64,000 bases of DNA from Paraspadella gotoi (lineage: Eukaryota; Chaetognatha). The position numbers and the translations under genes are program-made. Of this stretch, positions 1 through 14,651 are shown one piece after another (the stretch's first letter is position 1; each line of letters opens with the position of its first letter). Where the stretch lies: positions 18,624,628 to 18,688,627 of the forward strand of contig CM119263.1 of NCBI GenBank assembly GCA_051294375.1, read 5' to 3'. The notes beneath the pieces were generated by a model. It saw only the letters and a program-made list of their open reading frames with translations, had not been told where the DNA came from and did not search any database.

Positions 1-510
1 GGCCGCGTAGGGAACCGTCATCGTGGATGCGTTACAGAAGTTTCGCGTCATTTCGGCAAAGTCACGTGACCATATTCGATCTACGCGAAACGAGACGAGT
101 CTATGGGCGACGAGTCGAGTTATTGAGTCGTTTCGTCGATGGCTTATTTACTCTTAACTGCGACGCCGAATCGAGATCTCGTTGAGCAAATGCGACGAAT
201 AAAAACTCTTTGGCTCAATGAGACTAGACGTTGTTTCCTTGCTTCGGCTTGCTGCAACTGCGACGGGGGGAGGGATATTTCGAAGATGCCAAATCGACGC
301 GTCAAAACTGACTTTCCCGTTTTATTTAGTTACCATTAAAACGTTGTTTTTTATGTGTTAGTTTTTTCTCACTCTTTACTTCTCTTTTTTTCATTTTTTA
401 TCGATCTTCGTTTTTATCTCTCCCAACTTCCACCCGCGCTCCTCATCCTCGAGCATCATCCGGAACCGACCGCTCCCGCGAGGCCTTTTCGACGTTTATA
501 CACTTTGGCA

Positions 511-1246
511 NNNNNNNNNNNNNNNNNNNNNNNNNNNNNNNNNNNNNNNNNNNNNNNNNNNNNNNNNNNNNNNNNNNNNNNNNNNNNNNNNNNNNNNNNN
601 NNNNNNNNNNNNNNNNNNNNNNNNNNNNNNNNNNNNNNNNNNNNNNNNNNNNNNNNNNNNNNNNNNNNNNNNNNNNNNNNNNNNNNNNNNNNNNNNNNNN
701 NNNNNNNNNNNNNNNNNNNNNNNNNNNNNNNNNNNNNNNNNNNNNNNNNNNNNNNNNNNNNNNNNNNNNNNNNNNNNNNNNNNNNNNNNNNNNNNNNNNN
801 NNNNNNNNNNNNNNNNNNNNNNNNNNNNNNNNNNNNNNNNNNNNNNNNNNNNNNNNNNNNNNNNNNNNNNNNNNNNNNNNNNNNNNNNNNNNNNNNNNNN
901 NNNNNNNNNNNNNNNNNNNNNNNNNNNNNNNNNNNNNNNNNNNNNNNNNNNNNNNNNNNNNNNNNNNNNNNNNNNNNNNNNNNNNNNNNNNNNNNNNNNN
1001 NNNNNNNNNNNNNNNNNNNNNNNNNNNNNNNNNNNNNNNNNNNNNNNNNNNNNNNNNNNNNNNNNNNNNNNNNNNNNNNNNNNNNNNNNNNNNNNNNNNN
1101 NNNNNNNNNNNNNNNNNNNNNNNNNNNNNNNNNNNNNNNNNNNNNNNNNNNNNNNNNNNNNNNNNNNNNNNNNNNNNNNNNNNNNNNNNNNNNNNNNNNN
1201 NNNNNNNNNNNNNNNNNNNNNNNNNNNNNNNNNNNNNNNNNNNNNN
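511..1246. other. Assembly gap (736 N)
   Basis: Unknown sequence. Confidence 0.99.
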
Positions 1247-1386
1247 ATGAATATTTTATCTATTTTCTCGCTTTTCTTTTGTTTTCTCCTTTTTTGCACA
1301 ACAGGAATTGTTTTTCTCCGACGCTTTCAGTCTCGCAGATTCGCAGCTGGGTCGAGGTTGAACCAAGTTTAATATCGATCAATCTG

Positions 1387-1390
1387 TTGC

Positions 1391-1422
<32 letters not shown>

Positions 1423-1444
1423 ACTCTCTCTCTCTCTCTCTCTC
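1387..1444. repeat. (TC)n microsatellite
   Basis: Nearly perfect CT dinucleotides with two short interruptions. Confidence 0.9.
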
Positions 1445-2377
1445 TTCATCGACTACCGATATGGCCACATCAATTGCTGAGTCGATGCCAGTCGGTACCA
1501 GGCGACGTTAATCAATAGATGTCGATGCCAGTCGATGACAGGCGTTACCAGACGATGTCGGACTTAAGAAAAAGATATCAATTCGAGTCAATACTTGACT
1601 GCACCTGGAGAGTAAGATTCCGATTATCTCGAATTTTAAGATTTCCTATAATTGTTTAGCAAAAAATTTAAAAAAAAACAAAAAACAATGGAAACAATAT
1701 TGAAAAGAATAAAAATCATTGCTTTTTGTGTTTTTTCCCGCATTTATTCGATGACATTTGAGTTCATAACTGAGTTGCACGCAGTCGTCGCTGCCTCGTC
1801 GCCGGCGCTGCGTCGCCGCCGTCGCGTCTCTCCGCTCTTCCTACTGTTCGATTAATTATCATCGCGACGACATTTTAGACTTCGATCAAATTAAAACGAT
1901 GCCGAGTTTGTTCCGGTTGGCGACGGCGCCGGCGCCTCCGCCACCTCCGCCGCCGCCTCCGCCACCTCCGCCGCCGCCGCTGCCGACGCCGCCGAGTCAG
2001 TTCTCTAAACGCGCGACAGCCTTTCATCTCGTTTTTCAAAAAAGTTGGCGGCGTAAGTGTGAAAAGAAAAAAGGGAAAATGGCGGCGAAGAATGAAACAA
2101 AGGAAAGAACAAAAAGATAATAGAGAAAGAAAAACCGTTTAATGTTTTAAAAAGCCGGTATTTATTCATTCAGTCGGTTCTCTCACGAAGGGAAAAGCGG
2201 GTGAAAAGAAAGAAGACAAAAAGAAAGAATAAAAAGAAAGAAAAAAGAGACAGATCACATTCTGAAAGAGAGAAAAATAAAAAATAAATTTATGCAGAAA
2301 TTTGTTGAGAAAATTTCAACTCGATGTGATCCATTCCAGAGTGAAACGTTTCGCTACCCCTTTTCCACCTTTGCATG

Positions 2378-2413
<36 letters not shown>

Positions 2414-2605
2414 NNNNNNNNNNNNNNNNNNNNNNNNNNNNNNNNNNNNNNNNNNNNNNNNNNNNNNNNNNNNNNNNNNNNNNNNNNNNNNNNNNNNNNN
2501 NNNNNNNNNNNNNNNNNNNNNNNNNNNNNNNNNNNNNNNNNNNNNNNNNNNNNNNNNNNNNNNNNNNNNNNNNNNNNNNNNNNNNNNNNNNNNNNNNNNN
2601 NNNNN
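2414..2605. other. Assembly gap (192 N)
   Basis: Begins inside a (GA)n array. Confidence 0.99.
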
Positions 2606-2945
2606 TCTTCGCTCACGCATTTGCTCTTAGAGAGGGAAGACGGTTGATATTTCTTTGTCTTTAACTCTCTCTGTCTCTTTCTCTGTCTCTCACTCTGTCT
2701 CCCTATCTCTCTCTCTCTCCCTCCCCCCACTTCCTCTTTTACATCTTTAATTTCCTCTTTCCCACGTGTCTCGCCCGTTTTATTGACATTGGCCTCTGTC
2801 TCTGTCTCTTCATCTCTTGCCATCTCTCTCTCCATTCCGCTTCTTTCTCTCTTCGTCTTAAACATCATCCTCTTTTTCTTTCCGTAAAAAGACGTTTTCC
2901 TCGTTCTTCTCTGCTGGAGACATCCGCCTCAACTGCCCCCGTGGG

Positions 2946-3069
<124 letters not shown>

Positions 3070-3344
3070 ACCCCCGAATCCCACTCAACTTCGTCAAACG
3101 TCAAAGAGTTGGAACCCCCTTCTTTCCTCTTACATCCTTCATGAATAAACCTGACCACTTTTTCTAACTGTATTATATTTATTAGGCTTCAATTTTCTTT
3201 ATTTGGTCAAAACCTATTAAGTTTTTATATCAAGTCAACCTTCGCCACTTTTGTTCTCTATCATTAACCAAACCACTCGGTCTAATTTTGCCTTGAATTA
3301 ACATATAATTCTAAAATTGTATCTTGTATGTGCCCTATGATTAT

Positions 3345-3621
3345 NNNNNNNNNNNNNNNNNNNNNNNNNNNNNNNNNNNNNNNNNNNNNNNNNNNNNNNN
3401 NNNNNNNNNNNNNNNNNNNNNNNNNNNNNNNNNNNNNNNNNNNNNNNNNNNNNNNNNNNNNNNNNNNNNNNNNNNNNNNNNNNNNNNNNNNNNNNNNNNN
3501 NNNNNNNNNNNNNNNNNNNNNNNNNNNNNNNNNNNNNNNNNNNNNNNNNNNNNNNNNNNNNNNNNNNNNNNNNNNNNNNNNNNNNNNNNNNNNNNNNNNN
3601 NNNNNNNNNNNNNNNNNNNNN
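3345..3621. other. Assembly gap (277 N)
   Basis: Unknown sequence in AT-rich DNA. Confidence 0.99.
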
Positions 3622-4151
3622 CCATAGACATCTTTGTTTTTAACCGAATTTCTGGCAAAACGCGTTTGCAATTTGGGTAGTCAGATTTGAACGGAATTCT
3701 CTATTAGAAAAATGTTGAATTTTTTTTTAAGCGAGATTCTCGTCTATAATTATTTAATTTCAAGATAATAAAACTAGGGAGAACTAAATTTTTTGATTTG
3801 GTCGAATTTAATTTCTATTTTAATAATAATAAATAATAAATAAAAACGTCTATCTCCTCTTGATTAAACAATATTACTTTGATTATAAGATTTTTGAACA
3901 TTTTTTTTTACTTCTTCATATATGCTTGGATATAGTTTTCATTTCATTTTGTTTGAAAAATCCACTATAGAACCTTCCAAAAGTACAGTGCCCATTGTGA
4001 GATCAACTTTTTACTCTCCTTGGTTCACCACCTTCCCTGCTCCTTATTTCACTCCGGGGTGACCCCCCGATGAAGCGGCTCGATCGAAAGGGGGAGATTT
4101 ATCGGCCAGTTTCTGGCCATCACGTCTCTCGGCGACTCTCGACACGCGCGG

Positions 4152-4356
<205 letters not shown>

Positions 4357-5633
4357 GCGCGGTCATCGAAACGACCGACGATCACGAAATAATACGCGAA
4401 ATACAAAAAAAAAGAACATTTTTCTCTCCTTTGATCTCATGAGGCGAATGGTAATGCGATGGGAAAGATATCAAGTGAGTAAACGACTGTGGCACGGACC
4501 GACCGACCGACCAACTAACAGGAAATTTAAAAATACAAAAAACAAAAAACAAAAAAAAAAACAAAAAAAACAACTGTTTTCGAATTCAAATTGCTACGTA
4601 GATGATAGCTAAAAAGCTGAGTCCAGGTTTCAATTCTTGGCCGCAGAAATTCTCAAACAAACGGGATAAAACTCTTTTTATTGAAGAGACGAAAAACAAT
4701 GCGAGAGAACGATGACATTTTTACGAAGAAACGCAAAGAAAATAAAAGGCAATAAAGAAAACCAAATAGCAATACCCGAAAATTCCAATAACCAGCGATC
4801 GTGACGTCAAACACGAAATCGACTCGCGTTCCGTCACTTCGACTCTCGTGCCGTCACTTCGACTCGCGGCTGCGAATCACTTCCGCATTTCGCTCCGTCG
4901 AAGTTTCATCGACTTTTTCTTCCTTTGTCGTTTTGTCTTTTTTGTCGATTTCCCTTGAGAAACTCGAACTCCCCGTTCACACCTTGGAGATTCTCCCGGT
5001 CGCTTTTATGGCCGAAGCCTTTTGTTTTGGGAATATTGATTAAAGCGAGAGAGATCGAAAGATATAGTGGGAGAGAATGTCTTACGAAGCTACTTTCGGC
5101 CTTTCCTTCTTCCGCCCTCCGATGGACAACAACTCCACGAAAGAAAAAGTGACTAAGACTCACGAATCACGTGTCTCGACCGTGAACGAGAAATGACATC
5201 GGAAGATCGAAAGTAGATCAACCCTTTGGCCCCGAAGGTAACCAATTAATCGAGGAAAAATATTTGGTCAGCATCTCCCCTCCAGGCTGCTTCTCTCTAA
5301 CCCCCCCCCCTCCTCTTTTCTTCCTTAACGAAGCTTAATTCACAGCCCCTCTCCCCTCGGGGGTGGCATTGTCGAATCGCTTTCCTTCCCTCAATTCTTT
5401 TCACCCTCGGAGTGGCGTCGGCGTGAGGCCCCGAGCGGCGCAATCACGAACGCCCCTCGGGGCCTCGGATGCCGATTGGGTCTCGATGGCTCCGAGACCT
5501 CGACCAATAGAAAAGCTTTATTGGGATCCACGAGCTTCACCGGTTCTATGGGCTGTCATAAACCATTTCTCGACGCCGTTGATTCCGCTCGGATGAAATC
5601 GTCATTTTTGGCGCCTCCCCTTCAAAGAGAGTT

Positions 5634-5724
<91 letters not shown>

Positions 5725-5730
5725 TCTCTC
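5634..5730. repeat. (TC)n microsatellite
   Basis: CT dinucleotides, one CACT interruption near the end. Confidence 0.95.
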
Positions 5731-5828
5731 ATTCTCATTTCATGCCAACATTCCGGGAAATTTTTCTTGGCTGTTGCAGGTGGAAATAAAAATAAAATTA
5801 GTTTTATTATTCCCGAGTTAATTTAAAT

Positions 5829-5829
5829 T

Positions 5830-5920
<91 letters not shown>

Positions 5921-6000
5921 CTCTTTCTTTCTTTTTTTCTTTCTTTCTTTCTTTCTTTCCTTCTTTCTTTATTTTTTCTTTCTTTCTTTCTTATTCTTTT
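5829..6000. repeat. (TTTC)n microsatellite
   Basis: Tetranucleotide array, perfect for about 90 bases and then degenerate. Confidence 0.95.
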
Positions 6001-7638
6001 TTTCTTTTTTCTATATTTCTATCTTTCCTTTTTTTTCTTTTTCTCATTTTATCGTTTCCAATTCTAAAAACGCCACGATTCGTCGCTGCTAATAATCCTA
6101 ACGATTTTACGAAACAAAACAACAATAAAAATATTGTGTTTTAGGTTGACGATAAACGAAAATCCGTTTGATTATCGAAATAAGAGATGGAAAACGCAGC
6201 TGATCTCAAACGGAGTTGATTGACATTTAGCGTCGTCGTCGTCGTCCTAACGGTTATCATCATTATCGTCATCGTCGTCGTCGTCATCGCAGTCGTCGTC
6301 ATCGTCGTCACCTTCTCTCTCGCTCTCCATAAATCGTTTCTTTCATTAACGATGCAAAATTATTCATAAACAACGTTTACTCCGGGAATGAAAAAAAAAA
6401 AATGATGAAGACAGAGAAATCAGAGACAGAAATGGAAAAACGTGAAAGATAGAAAAATGAAAATATGAAGATGAGTAATTAGAAGGAGAATGAGAATGAG
6501 ATTACAAAACTCATAAACAAAGAAGAAGAAAAAAGAAAGAGGCTGTCACGCGAAAAAGAAAGAAGCTTGACGCGCCCTCCTCTTTTATCGGCTAATTTCC
6601 CTCGGCTCTGCTCTTTCTCCCGGTTTGGGTTTTGACTTCAGAGGTGAAGGATTAAAGGGGACCAGAATTCTTTCTTCGTCGGGGAGAGGGGTCGTGGGAG
6701 ATTTAGGGATTTTGGTGAGAAGTCTTTGTCGTCGTTTCCTTTACTTCGGGTGCGTGTCTGGTCTATCATTTTGTGAGAATCGTGACGGGGTAACTCTCGA
6801 CCAATAAGTTTCGCTTTACTACATTATTTTTTTTTTTTCAAAGTGATATTGTCTTATTTTCTCGAACGTCACCAGTTCGTAGTGAGCAATTTAAACACTA
6901 AGCCGTCGTGATCCATTGGCGGAATTTCATTTTTTTGCAAACTAATCCGCGAATGCCCATCAGTCTGTCACTAACGTAGTTTATATTCTACGACGTTTCT
7001 TTATCTCTCTATTCCGAGATTAAATTGGACAACTTAGTTTCTTCTATCTTTGCAACCAATCTCTCTGGGAATTTTCTTATTTTCCTTTTTTTTCCACGTC
7101 TTTCCTTTCCTCCTTTCCTCCGAGGCATCTTCCTCCTCGTCTTTCCGTTCCCGGTTATTGCCTCCAACGGTTCGGTCGACACAATATTGCCGATATCACG
7201 TTCTCTTTACTTTCCGCTTCCAATTCCGTTTCTTGGCTTTCATTCTTGGTTTTCTTGGTCGTCGCTATCGCTTCATTTTCCGCTTCCTCGCCCCCTTTAT
7301 CGCCGCCGCCTAGCGTCACACGCGGCGAAATTGCCACGCGACTTTCTTACAGCACACTCCCTTTCGCAGAAGTTGCACAACTCCCTCGAAGATGGTTTTT
7401 CCTTTTTTTAACTCCAGACTTCTTTTTTTCTAATTCATCTCCATTTGAAAAAACTCGAATTGCCATTTTATTGCCATTTATTGCTTTTTATTTCACCATT
7501 GATTCCAGTTTCTCGGTTCTCTCTCAGATGTGCAACTGGTGCCATCTTTGAAGAGTGTAGAAGCTTTTTTCGAGGTTCAAAGCTTTATGTTGTGCTCTTG
7601 TTCCATTGCCATGGTGCTCATGGAGCGCATGGTGCTCA

Positions 7639-7658
7639 NNNNNNNNNNNNNNNNNNNN
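7639..7658. other. Assembly gap (20 N)
   Basis: Flanked on the left by two copies of CATGGTGCTCA. Confidence 0.99.
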
Positions 7659-7933
7659 CATCACCCCCTCTCTCTCCCTTTTCCAGCTTTCAATGGCGTT
7701 TCACTCGGAGTTTTAATTCGTCAAAGCCTCTGAAAAACTTTAGTTTCCTGGGAAATAAGCTCAATCCGAATTTTCTAATTAACGAGCGGCATCAAGAGAT
7801 TAGAAGATTTTCTAACTCAGAGGTGATAGAGAGAAAATTAAAATGGAAGGGACTGGCGGGCCCGCCACGACAAATATTCTCTTTTTTGCAACGCTTCCGT
7901 CTTTCTTCTTCTTTCTTATTCTTTTCACTGGTA

Positions 7934-7934
<1 letters not shown>

Positions 7935-7973
<39 letters not shown>

Positions 7974-7983
7974 TTCTTCCTAT

Positions 7984-8027
<44 letters not shown>

Positions 8028-8028
8028 T

Positions 8029-8068
<40 letters not shown>
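7935..8068. repeat. Interrupted (TC)n tract
   Basis: Three CT blocks separated by short pyrimidine-rich breaks. Confidence 0.9.
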
Positions 8069-8070
<2 letters not shown>

Positions 8071-8509
8071 GCCACAAAATATTCAAAAGGCGGAAAGCTT
8101 CGTGCCCGCGTACCCACAAACTTTAACAGTGTGACAAAATAACGCCTCCAATATTTTTTTATCTTTTTTCCTTTCTCTCTCGTTCCTCCCTCGTTTTTTA
8201 TCTTTACTCCCTTTCCTTTTTTTTCCCTCCTTTTTCTTTTCTCTTATCCTCTTACTATTCTCGATTTCCTCGTCGGTATTTTTTTTACTCAGATTCCTTC
8301 CGGCCTTTCATCCATGGCGTTTGTTCCACTTTTTTTTTCTCTTTTCTTTTTCTCACTTTTTTCATTCCGGATTTTCCTCCCCTTTTTTTCCCTTTTTATT
8401 TCACGCTTTTTTGCTTTCCGTATATTTTTCCTGGACCAGATAAAAATGGAGGTGTTGACTTTGAGAGGAAATGGCGTGAGGCTGAATATGTAACGGAGTT
8501 AAACGGAAT

Positions 8510-8512
<3 letters not shown>

Positions 8513-8567
<55 letters not shown>
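8513..8567. repeat. (GA)n microsatellite
   Basis: Uninterrupted GA dinucleotides. Confidence 0.93.
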
Positions 8568-8573
<6 letters not shown>

Positions 8574-8981
8574 CTGTTAAAACAATAGACAATACATAGA
8601 GGGCGTCTTTGCGTGCGTCGAACGGATGTAAAAGGAGATTGAGTTAATTAGTTAAGTAAAATAAAATAAAACAAAAAAGGCCGCACCAATTACCTATTGG
8701 TTCCAGATTCAAAGGGCCTTTGAGGAATGTGATCGTTAACGATGCGTCTTTCGCTGACATATTGCTCGCGATTTATTATAATTAAGAATTCTTCTCAGAT
8801 TTCTTACAATTGATTCTTTTGTTTGAAAAGAAAAATTTGAAATCATGCTGCCGACAGATGTCGGAGATAATAATCATAATTGCAAACTAATGCACCAATA
8901 TTTTTGTTACACATTTGACACAACTACAAATTTAATTGACTCCCTAAATCCTCCTCCCGTCCCCTTGTCTCTTTATTGCAG

Positions 8982-9119
8982 GCGACTACACACAATGTCA
9001 GTCCAACTGCCAGACGACGGACGCGGCCTGCTTGGCCTCTTGCGAATTCCTGCAGAAAATCATCCACGAGCATCAGGGCGTCTGCCCGCCTGTTGGGGAC
9101 GCTTCCGGATTTGCAGCAG
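8982..9119 (+). CDS. ANOS1: Anosmin exon: end of Cys-rich box and start of WAP
   Basis: The exon follows a TTTATTGCAG acceptor and ends at CAG/GTCAGG. It starts with two bases of a split codon and ends with one base of the next. The peptide begins DYTQCQSNCQTTD, continues ACLASCEFLQ and ends GVCPPVGDASGFAA. Vertebrate anosmin has CLTSCEFLK and ASGFAAAC at the same place, so the match is position by position. Confidence 0.93.
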
Positions 9120-9360
9120 GTCAGGGAGAGGTTAAGGGGAGGGAAGATGGGAGGTGGAATGGGAGGTAGGCAGGAATGTTCCAATGTTCTATGTTTTTGC
9201 GGTTGTTTTGTTGTTGTTTTATTTAGTCGGATGGAGATTTAATTGATTGTTGAGAGAAAAAAAAACAGAAGAAAAAAACATGGGTCGACGCAGACTCATT
9301 GGAATCGCCTTGGAAGCTGAATCCCGCTAAGCAGAACGAAAGACTAATGGACACGTCTGG

Positions 9361-9449
<89 letters not shown>

Positions 9450-10440
9450 TTCTCTTTTTCCTGCCGAGACAGCGGAGATACCATGATCATGCCAAGCAGC
9501 AGGTGTCGCCGGCAGGTGGCAATTGCAGGTGGAGACGTCTTTTTTCAGTTGTTTTTGAGAGACGATCGGATCATCAATGGGTAGAGTCTGAAGAGAAAGT
9601 GTTCTCGGGTTTTGGATCGGGGCTTCTTTTGCGGATATAACAAAGAGGNNNNNNNNNNTCATTGTGTCATATAACAAAGAGGAGGAAATCCTTGATTCTC
9701 TGCAGGGTTGTGTAAGGAAGCAGTTCTCTTGGGAAAAAAGAAAAAGAGTGAAAGAGACGAGGTTTTAAAATAATAAGCTTTACGAGACTGTACAAAAAAA
9801 TAATAAGCTTTACGAGACTGTACAAACCGATATCTTTTTAACTTTTCAGTCTGCATGAACGGCTGCAGCGAAGACAGCGAATGCGAGGACACCGAGAAAT
9901 GCTGCAGCAATGGATGCGGAATGTCCTGTCAGAGGTAAGTTTCTCTTTCCTTCCTTTTTTTTTCGAGACTCGAAGCGGATTTCCTTCCATTCTTTTGATC
10001 TTTTTCCTTCCTATCCTTTCATTTGTTCCCTACCTCTCCTTTATTCGTTCCCTCCCTTTCCTTCCTTTCTCTTTCATCTTTTTTTTTTCAATATTTTCCA
10101 AATTTCAACAGAAACCCAATGAGTTTCATTGCATGCCAAAAACTCTCTCTTTCCTTCCTTCCCTCTCAACCTTTCTTGTCGTGTTCGATTATAGCCCTCG
10201 TTATTTTCATTTCCTTTTTCATTTCTCTTCCGATATACTCTCTCTCTCTCTCACGCGTTCAAAAACTCAACAAAATACCATTTAATTTTTTTCCCCTCTC
10301 AACCGAAAGAGCGAACTCTGTTTACACCCGGGAGAAAAACCGAATCCTAATTATCTCGTTGGTAGGGAAAGTCTCCCTTTGGTGCTCGGGCGCACTAGCT
10401 ACCCATTGAAAGACATTCTATATGAGCTCTCTCTTCTCTC

Positions 10441-10508
<68 letters not shown>

Positions 10509-12220
10509 ACTTATTCCTTTTTTGATTTATCGCGTTCTGGTAACTCCTTCAATACGACGCCGAAACCTCTCCCCTGAGACGGCCAAAAAAAAAATCAGAA
10601 AACCCAATCCGATATTTCTTCTCAAGAGATGGGAGGGAGGAAAGAGTCAGAGTCAGATGAGTGAGAGTGAGAGAAAGAGAAAATAGATGAATTAGCTGCT
10701 GGGCAAAGAGAGAGAGGAGAGAGAGAGATCGAGAGAGAGGAAGAGAGAGAGAGAGAGGAGAAGGAGAGAGAGAGAGAGAGATGACGAGAGAGAAAGATGA
10801 GAGAGAGAGAGAGCTTTAAAAAAGTCCATTGGATGTGGGACCCTGGATCGCCTGAGTCTTTAGCCTCCCTGCGAATCCAATCTGCAATCCGCAGTCGATG
10901 GTGAGGATAGAGGGGGGAGGTGGGGCAGTTCCGCACTCCGGCTGAGGAGGCAAAGGGTTCGTGAATGACGTTAGGGGGAACCGAAGCCAGGCAATTCAGG
11001 AAACAGTCAAACAGTCGATCAGTGAACGCTTTAATTGCTCGTTCCGAATGCCAATCAAGTCCGAGGTGAACGACTGGAGGATTTTCCCGTCAGCGTTGGA
11101 CTCTCGTTTTCTGGAGTCAAAGATGGAAGACGTCGAAATGCCGTGAGGGTGAAGCACCGACAGACCTACCGACAGACCGGCCTCTCTGATTACTCTCCCT
11201 CGATCAATCGAGTCCAGGGGAAGCATAAATTTTAAAGCCGGGAGGAATTTGATGAAAGAAGTTGGAATCGTAAAAACGAGACTGGATTTCGTTTAAGATG
11301 CGATGGCATGCTTCAATCATTACTCTTCATTAGCTTCTATATTCTGTTAATAAAGTTGAAATAATGTATACCTAATTCTCATATCGAGCCCCTTTTTTGT
11401 CTAGCGGATAATTATTGGTTGAAGGGAAAGTTGACGAGGGAATTAGTTCTAACGGTCGACTGGTCGGTTGACCGGAGTGGACCCGAGATGCCTCCTCCTT
11501 GGAAGAAAATTAGGCAAGCTGGATGACGTGTTTGACAAGCCGGAGATTTGAGGGGGCGATGGAAGGGGTGGAGCTAGGGTGTAGAAGGGCGTCGGAGTGG
11601 GAAAGGGCTGAGAAGGGTGCAGATTGAGACATTGACACGACTAGACTCTCCAGTAATCGATCCTGTCGGACCAAAAAAAGGGGAGAAGGATGACTATTGA
11701 CGAGGAAGGGCAGAGGAATTCATGAATGAACAATGAGGCCGCCGACGGAATTCATCGCAACGAGCGAACAAATCGATGAATGAACGAAGGCGAAGTGAAC
11801 GAAGAAAGGGAGAAATATATATGCATTTCTCGCGGTAAATTAGTTTCGCCTTCTCAGAGGAAAGGAAATGTATATGCAACAGCAGCGATGGGGAAAAAAG
11901 GCAATCGACGTCAGAAGTGAGTTCTCAGAAATCGTCGTCGTCATAGTCGTCGTCGTCATAGTCGACTATCGTGGAATCGGAATCGGGGAAAGGGTCATTT
12001 TCATGAAACGCGTTTTAATGGGAAATCCATTTCGGTTTCCATGACGAATTAATTCATCTTTTCCCCGGCGCGTTCGCGTCGCCTCGTCGCCTCGTCGTCG
12101 TCGCGATATAAAAAGAGTTTTAACGACGCTAATAACGAAGGATTCGCCGGAAGGGAAAAAGCCGGCGGGATCGAGAATATACGAAGAAGGGAACTGCGCG
12201 CGATAAGTCATTTTGATGCG

Positions 12221-12310
<90 letters not shown>

Positions 12311-13228
12311 GTGAGAGAGAGAGAGAGAGAGAAGGAGAAGGAATTATGCCCGGTAAATCGAGTTTGATGGAAGGATATTTCGCTCTTTACGAGTCGCAGT
12401 TACGGTAAAATTTATATGGAAATTCTTAATCTATACACGAATCGAAACGATGATAGGATGTCAATAATATTTGCTCAAAAATTCATGGAATTATTCTCTT
12501 TGTCGTGGAATTTGTTTTATTTTTCTGTTTAAAAAAAAAGGGGGTTTCTGTTTAGAATCGAAATATTGGAAACCTCGAATTTCCCGATACCTGATACTCA
12601 ATCGGAATCCGTTGAACCGAGAATTTCCCCCCGCGCGGCAATTTCGGAGAGAACCTTGGGTCGAGAGAACCTGAGGTCGTTTTTTATGAGCAAATGAATT
12701 CATTCCTTTTTTTTTCTCGGGAAGGTCACTCACATCCGAACAGGAGAGTCGAAACGTGGAGACAATTTCACAACAATGAAACCTAGAATTGAAATTGTAA
12801 TATTTAACTAAGTGATACGTGATATTATAGCTAACTATAATGAAGAAACATCGAAGTTAAGATTGAAATGAAAAAGACTTACTATTCTGTCTTTTTTTTG
12901 ACTCGGCGACTGTTTTATTTTTATCGGTAAAGTTTTCCCTTTTAAATTTTCTCATTCACTTCACATTTTTTTAAAGAAAATTTTTTTGTTAACTAAAATT
13001 TTTTTTTTCAAAGATTTTTTCTGAAAAATTTTTTTACTCCGTTTTTTTTCCTGTTTTCATTGAAATTTTTGACTGAAAAGTCGATTCTCTCTCTTTTGTC
13101 TCTTCCTTCTTCATTTCTTAAGGGGACGACGTATTCCGCTTTCCTCGTCTCAGCCCCTCCCCCGAATCGTCGTCATTTTCGTCTTCGCCCATTTACGTGG
13201 CGCCGTTGCTTAATTTTGGGCCCGATGA

Positions 13229-13289
<61 letters not shown>

Positions 13290-13781
13290 TTTGTCGCAGG
13301 CTATATACTTTTCCCTCTTCTCAGGTTCCATCCGGGAAAAACCAAAATGAAATCGAAATTTTTTGGGGCGAGATAAAGAGAACGTAGCTGTCCAATTAAG
13401 GGCTGCCTTTCTTTCTTTTGTTCTTTTCTTTGGGTCCAATTAGAAGAATTTATTTCTCTTCTAAAATTTTCTCGGTTTTTGCTTCGTCTCGTTTTCGTTG
13501 CTTTTTTCTAATTAGACTCGTCTTCTTTCCTTCTTCCAGCAGATCTTTTTTTTTGGTGTTTTATTTTTTTTCGTCTTTTCGTTTTTTCGTTTCATTCAAT
13601 GAAACGATTGAAAAATAGTCTCATTCTTTGGATCCGCCTCTCCATCCATTTCGCCCATTTTGGCGTTGGCCCCGTTTCAAAGGCTTAATTCAATCTTTCA
13701 CTCTCTCTCTCTCTCTCTCTCTGGAGAAGAGAAGAGAAGAGAGAAGAGAGAGTAGGAAGGAGGAGAGAGAATAGTATGGAG

Positions 13782-13823
<42 letters not shown>

Positions 13824-13896
13824 AGAAAACATTTCCGCCAGTTCGAGGCGGAAAAACGAATGACGAGGGATAAGCAAAAGAACAAAGGCAATAGAG

Positions 13897-13955
<59 letters not shown>

Positions 13956-14618
13956 NNNNNNNNNNNNNNNNNNNNNNNNNNNNNNNNNNGAGGAGATTAA
14001 ACGAACTGACGAAGAGTGAGATTGGATTTTCTTCGCCAATCTCGGGAGGCGATTCTTCGTTGCGATTGCGTCGTACGATTAAATTCAGCGCAGCGAATTG
14101 TGTCTGTTCATCGCTCACAGTTGTACGATTCCGCTCTTCTTGGTTTAATTCTCTATATTTCTTTGTTTTCGTTCTTGTCGTCTTGATCGTCGATCGTCGA
14201 TTATATTGCAAGGAAAAAACATTATTCCGAGAAAGTATTATTTATTTATTCTTTAGAAGGTTATTTCGAGCGTCTCTTTCCTTCAATATCGTCGAAGAGA
14301 ATGCTACTATATTCATAAGGTAATAAACTCCTTCCCCAGGCGAAAATCTAAATTTCAGAAAGATTTTTCGTAAATTTTTCATGAACCGGAACCGTTGAGT
14401 TTCGACCGAGCTTTAATATATTTTTTACCATATAAATACTATTAAATATAAAAAGTAAAAATTCAAGTTAATAGTCGAGTTTTTTGCCGACATAAACAGT
14501 AGTTTTGTCATTAGCGCGTCCGGTCGAGATTTCAGGGCCAATCGGGTTTCATTAGGCCCATATGCTTCAGCTTCTCGCAGCCACGATTAGCCCTCAACCA
14601 TTTTTCACGACCGTACCG

Positions 14619-14651
<33 letters not shown>

